This document shows positions 5,020 through 5,330 of a stretch of DNA of 5,330 nucleotides, in pieces. How positions within the stretch are numbered: the first letter of the stretch is position 1; every line of letters starts with the position of its first letter. The stretch is from Pseudomonas sp. (lineage in GTDB: Bacteria > Pseudomonadota > Gammaproteobacteria > Pseudomonadales > Pseudomonadaceae). Under the pieces are notes generated by a model. It was not told the DNA's origin. It saw only the letters and a list, made by a program, of their open reading frames with translations, and did no database searches. Position numbers and translations under genes: made by a program. The stretch is from contig DNMQ01000194.1 in assembly GCA_003488145.1 (NCBI GenBank), positions 1 through 5,330 on the forward strand, read 5' to 3'.

Positions 5020-5330
5020 ATGTTGCGCATCCTGCTGATCGACGACACCCCACGCAAGATCGGGCGCCTGCGAAGCGCGCTGATCGAGGCCGGCTTCGAA
5101 GTCATCGATGAATCCGGCCTGACCATCGATCTGCCCGAGCGGGTCGAGACAATCCGCCCCGACGTGGTGCTGATCGACACCGACTCACCGGGCCGCGATG
5201 TGCTGGAGCAAGTAGTGCTGGTCAGCCGCGATCAACCACGGCCCATCGTCATGTTCACCGACGACAGTGACCCGGATGCCATGCGTCAGGCCATCCGCGC
5301 CGGGGTCAGCGCCTATATCGTCGAGGGCAT
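5020..5330 (+). CDS. nasT: NasT, ANTAR-type antiterminator, N-terminal receiver part (3' end outside window)
   Basis: 103 complete codons are visible, open to the window edge. The sequence MLRILLIDDTPRKIGRLRSALIEAGFEVI is a response-regulator receiver start, with acidic residues D8 and D9 after the first strand. D53 (DVVLIDTDSPGRD) occupies the usual phospho-acceptor position, and T80 (VMFTDD) the usual Thr/Ser after strand 4. The invariant Lys after strand 5 is replaced by E102 (AYIVEG), as expected for a receiver not run by ordinary phosphorylation. NasT/AmiR-family proteins carry a C-terminal ANTAR RNA-binding domain that binds paired hairpins in leader RNA and prevents termination; that domain should lie just beyond the window (full proteins are about 190-200 residues). 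Position directly after nasS, with a strong ribosome binding site, supports the sensor/antiterminator pair, which turns on nitrate and nitrite assimilation genes when nitrate or nitrite is sensed. Confidence -1.
   Translation, partial: MLRILLIDDTPRKIGRLRSALIEAGFEVIDESGLTIDLPERVETIRPDVVLIDTDSPGRDVLEQVVLVSRDQPRPIVMFTDDSDPDAMRQAIRAGVSAYIVEG

Overview
This is a GC-rich, gap-free stretch of a gammaproteobacterial chromosome, most likely Pseudomonas or a close relative. That assignment rests on C/G-ending codons, the Pseudomonas-style Bat cluster with a BatB that carries a TPR tail, and an adjoining nasS-nasT pair. Genus is inferred from family resemblance only; no database search was possible. All genes lie on the plus strand, and no mobile element, tRNA, rRNA or CRISPR array is visible.

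Left part (1-3607): the 3' portion of a Bat ("Bacteroides aerotolerance") operon. It holds the last 86 codons of a BatA-type VWA membrane protein, then a complete BatB-type VWA protein fused to a BatC-like TPR region, then a complete BatD-type exported, membrane-anchored protein. The three genes are joined by 4-base (ATGA) stop/start overlaps, so they are probably co-transcribed and translationally coupled. Such genes usually follow a MoxR AAA+ ATPase and are thought to form an envelope complex working with it; the MoxR gene would lie left of the window.

Middle (3608-3784): the only real intergenic gap, 177 bp. It contains a near-ideal sigma-54 (-24/-12) promoter, a cluster of GCACC/GGTGC half-sites upstream of it that resembles NtrC binding sequence, and two successive hairpins in the predicted leader. 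The second hairpin overlaps the ribosome binding site of the next gene. No convincing U-tract terminator is visible after batD.

Right part (3785-5330): nasS, a cytoplasmic nitrate/nitrite-sensing protein of the NrtA/CmpA binding-protein fold, and the 5' part of nasT, the ANTAR-type antiterminator it controls. In the known system NasS holds NasT inactive without nitrate or nitrite; ligand binding frees NasT to bind leader RNA and allow read-through into nitrate/nitrite assimilation genes. Those targets would probably lie right of the window. The sigma-54 promoter suggests that this sensor pair is itself under nitrogen-limitation control.

No wholly new system is evident. The points most worth following are the nasS upstream region, the membrane architecture of the BatB-BatC fusion with its internal signal-like segment, and its degenerate metal-binding site.
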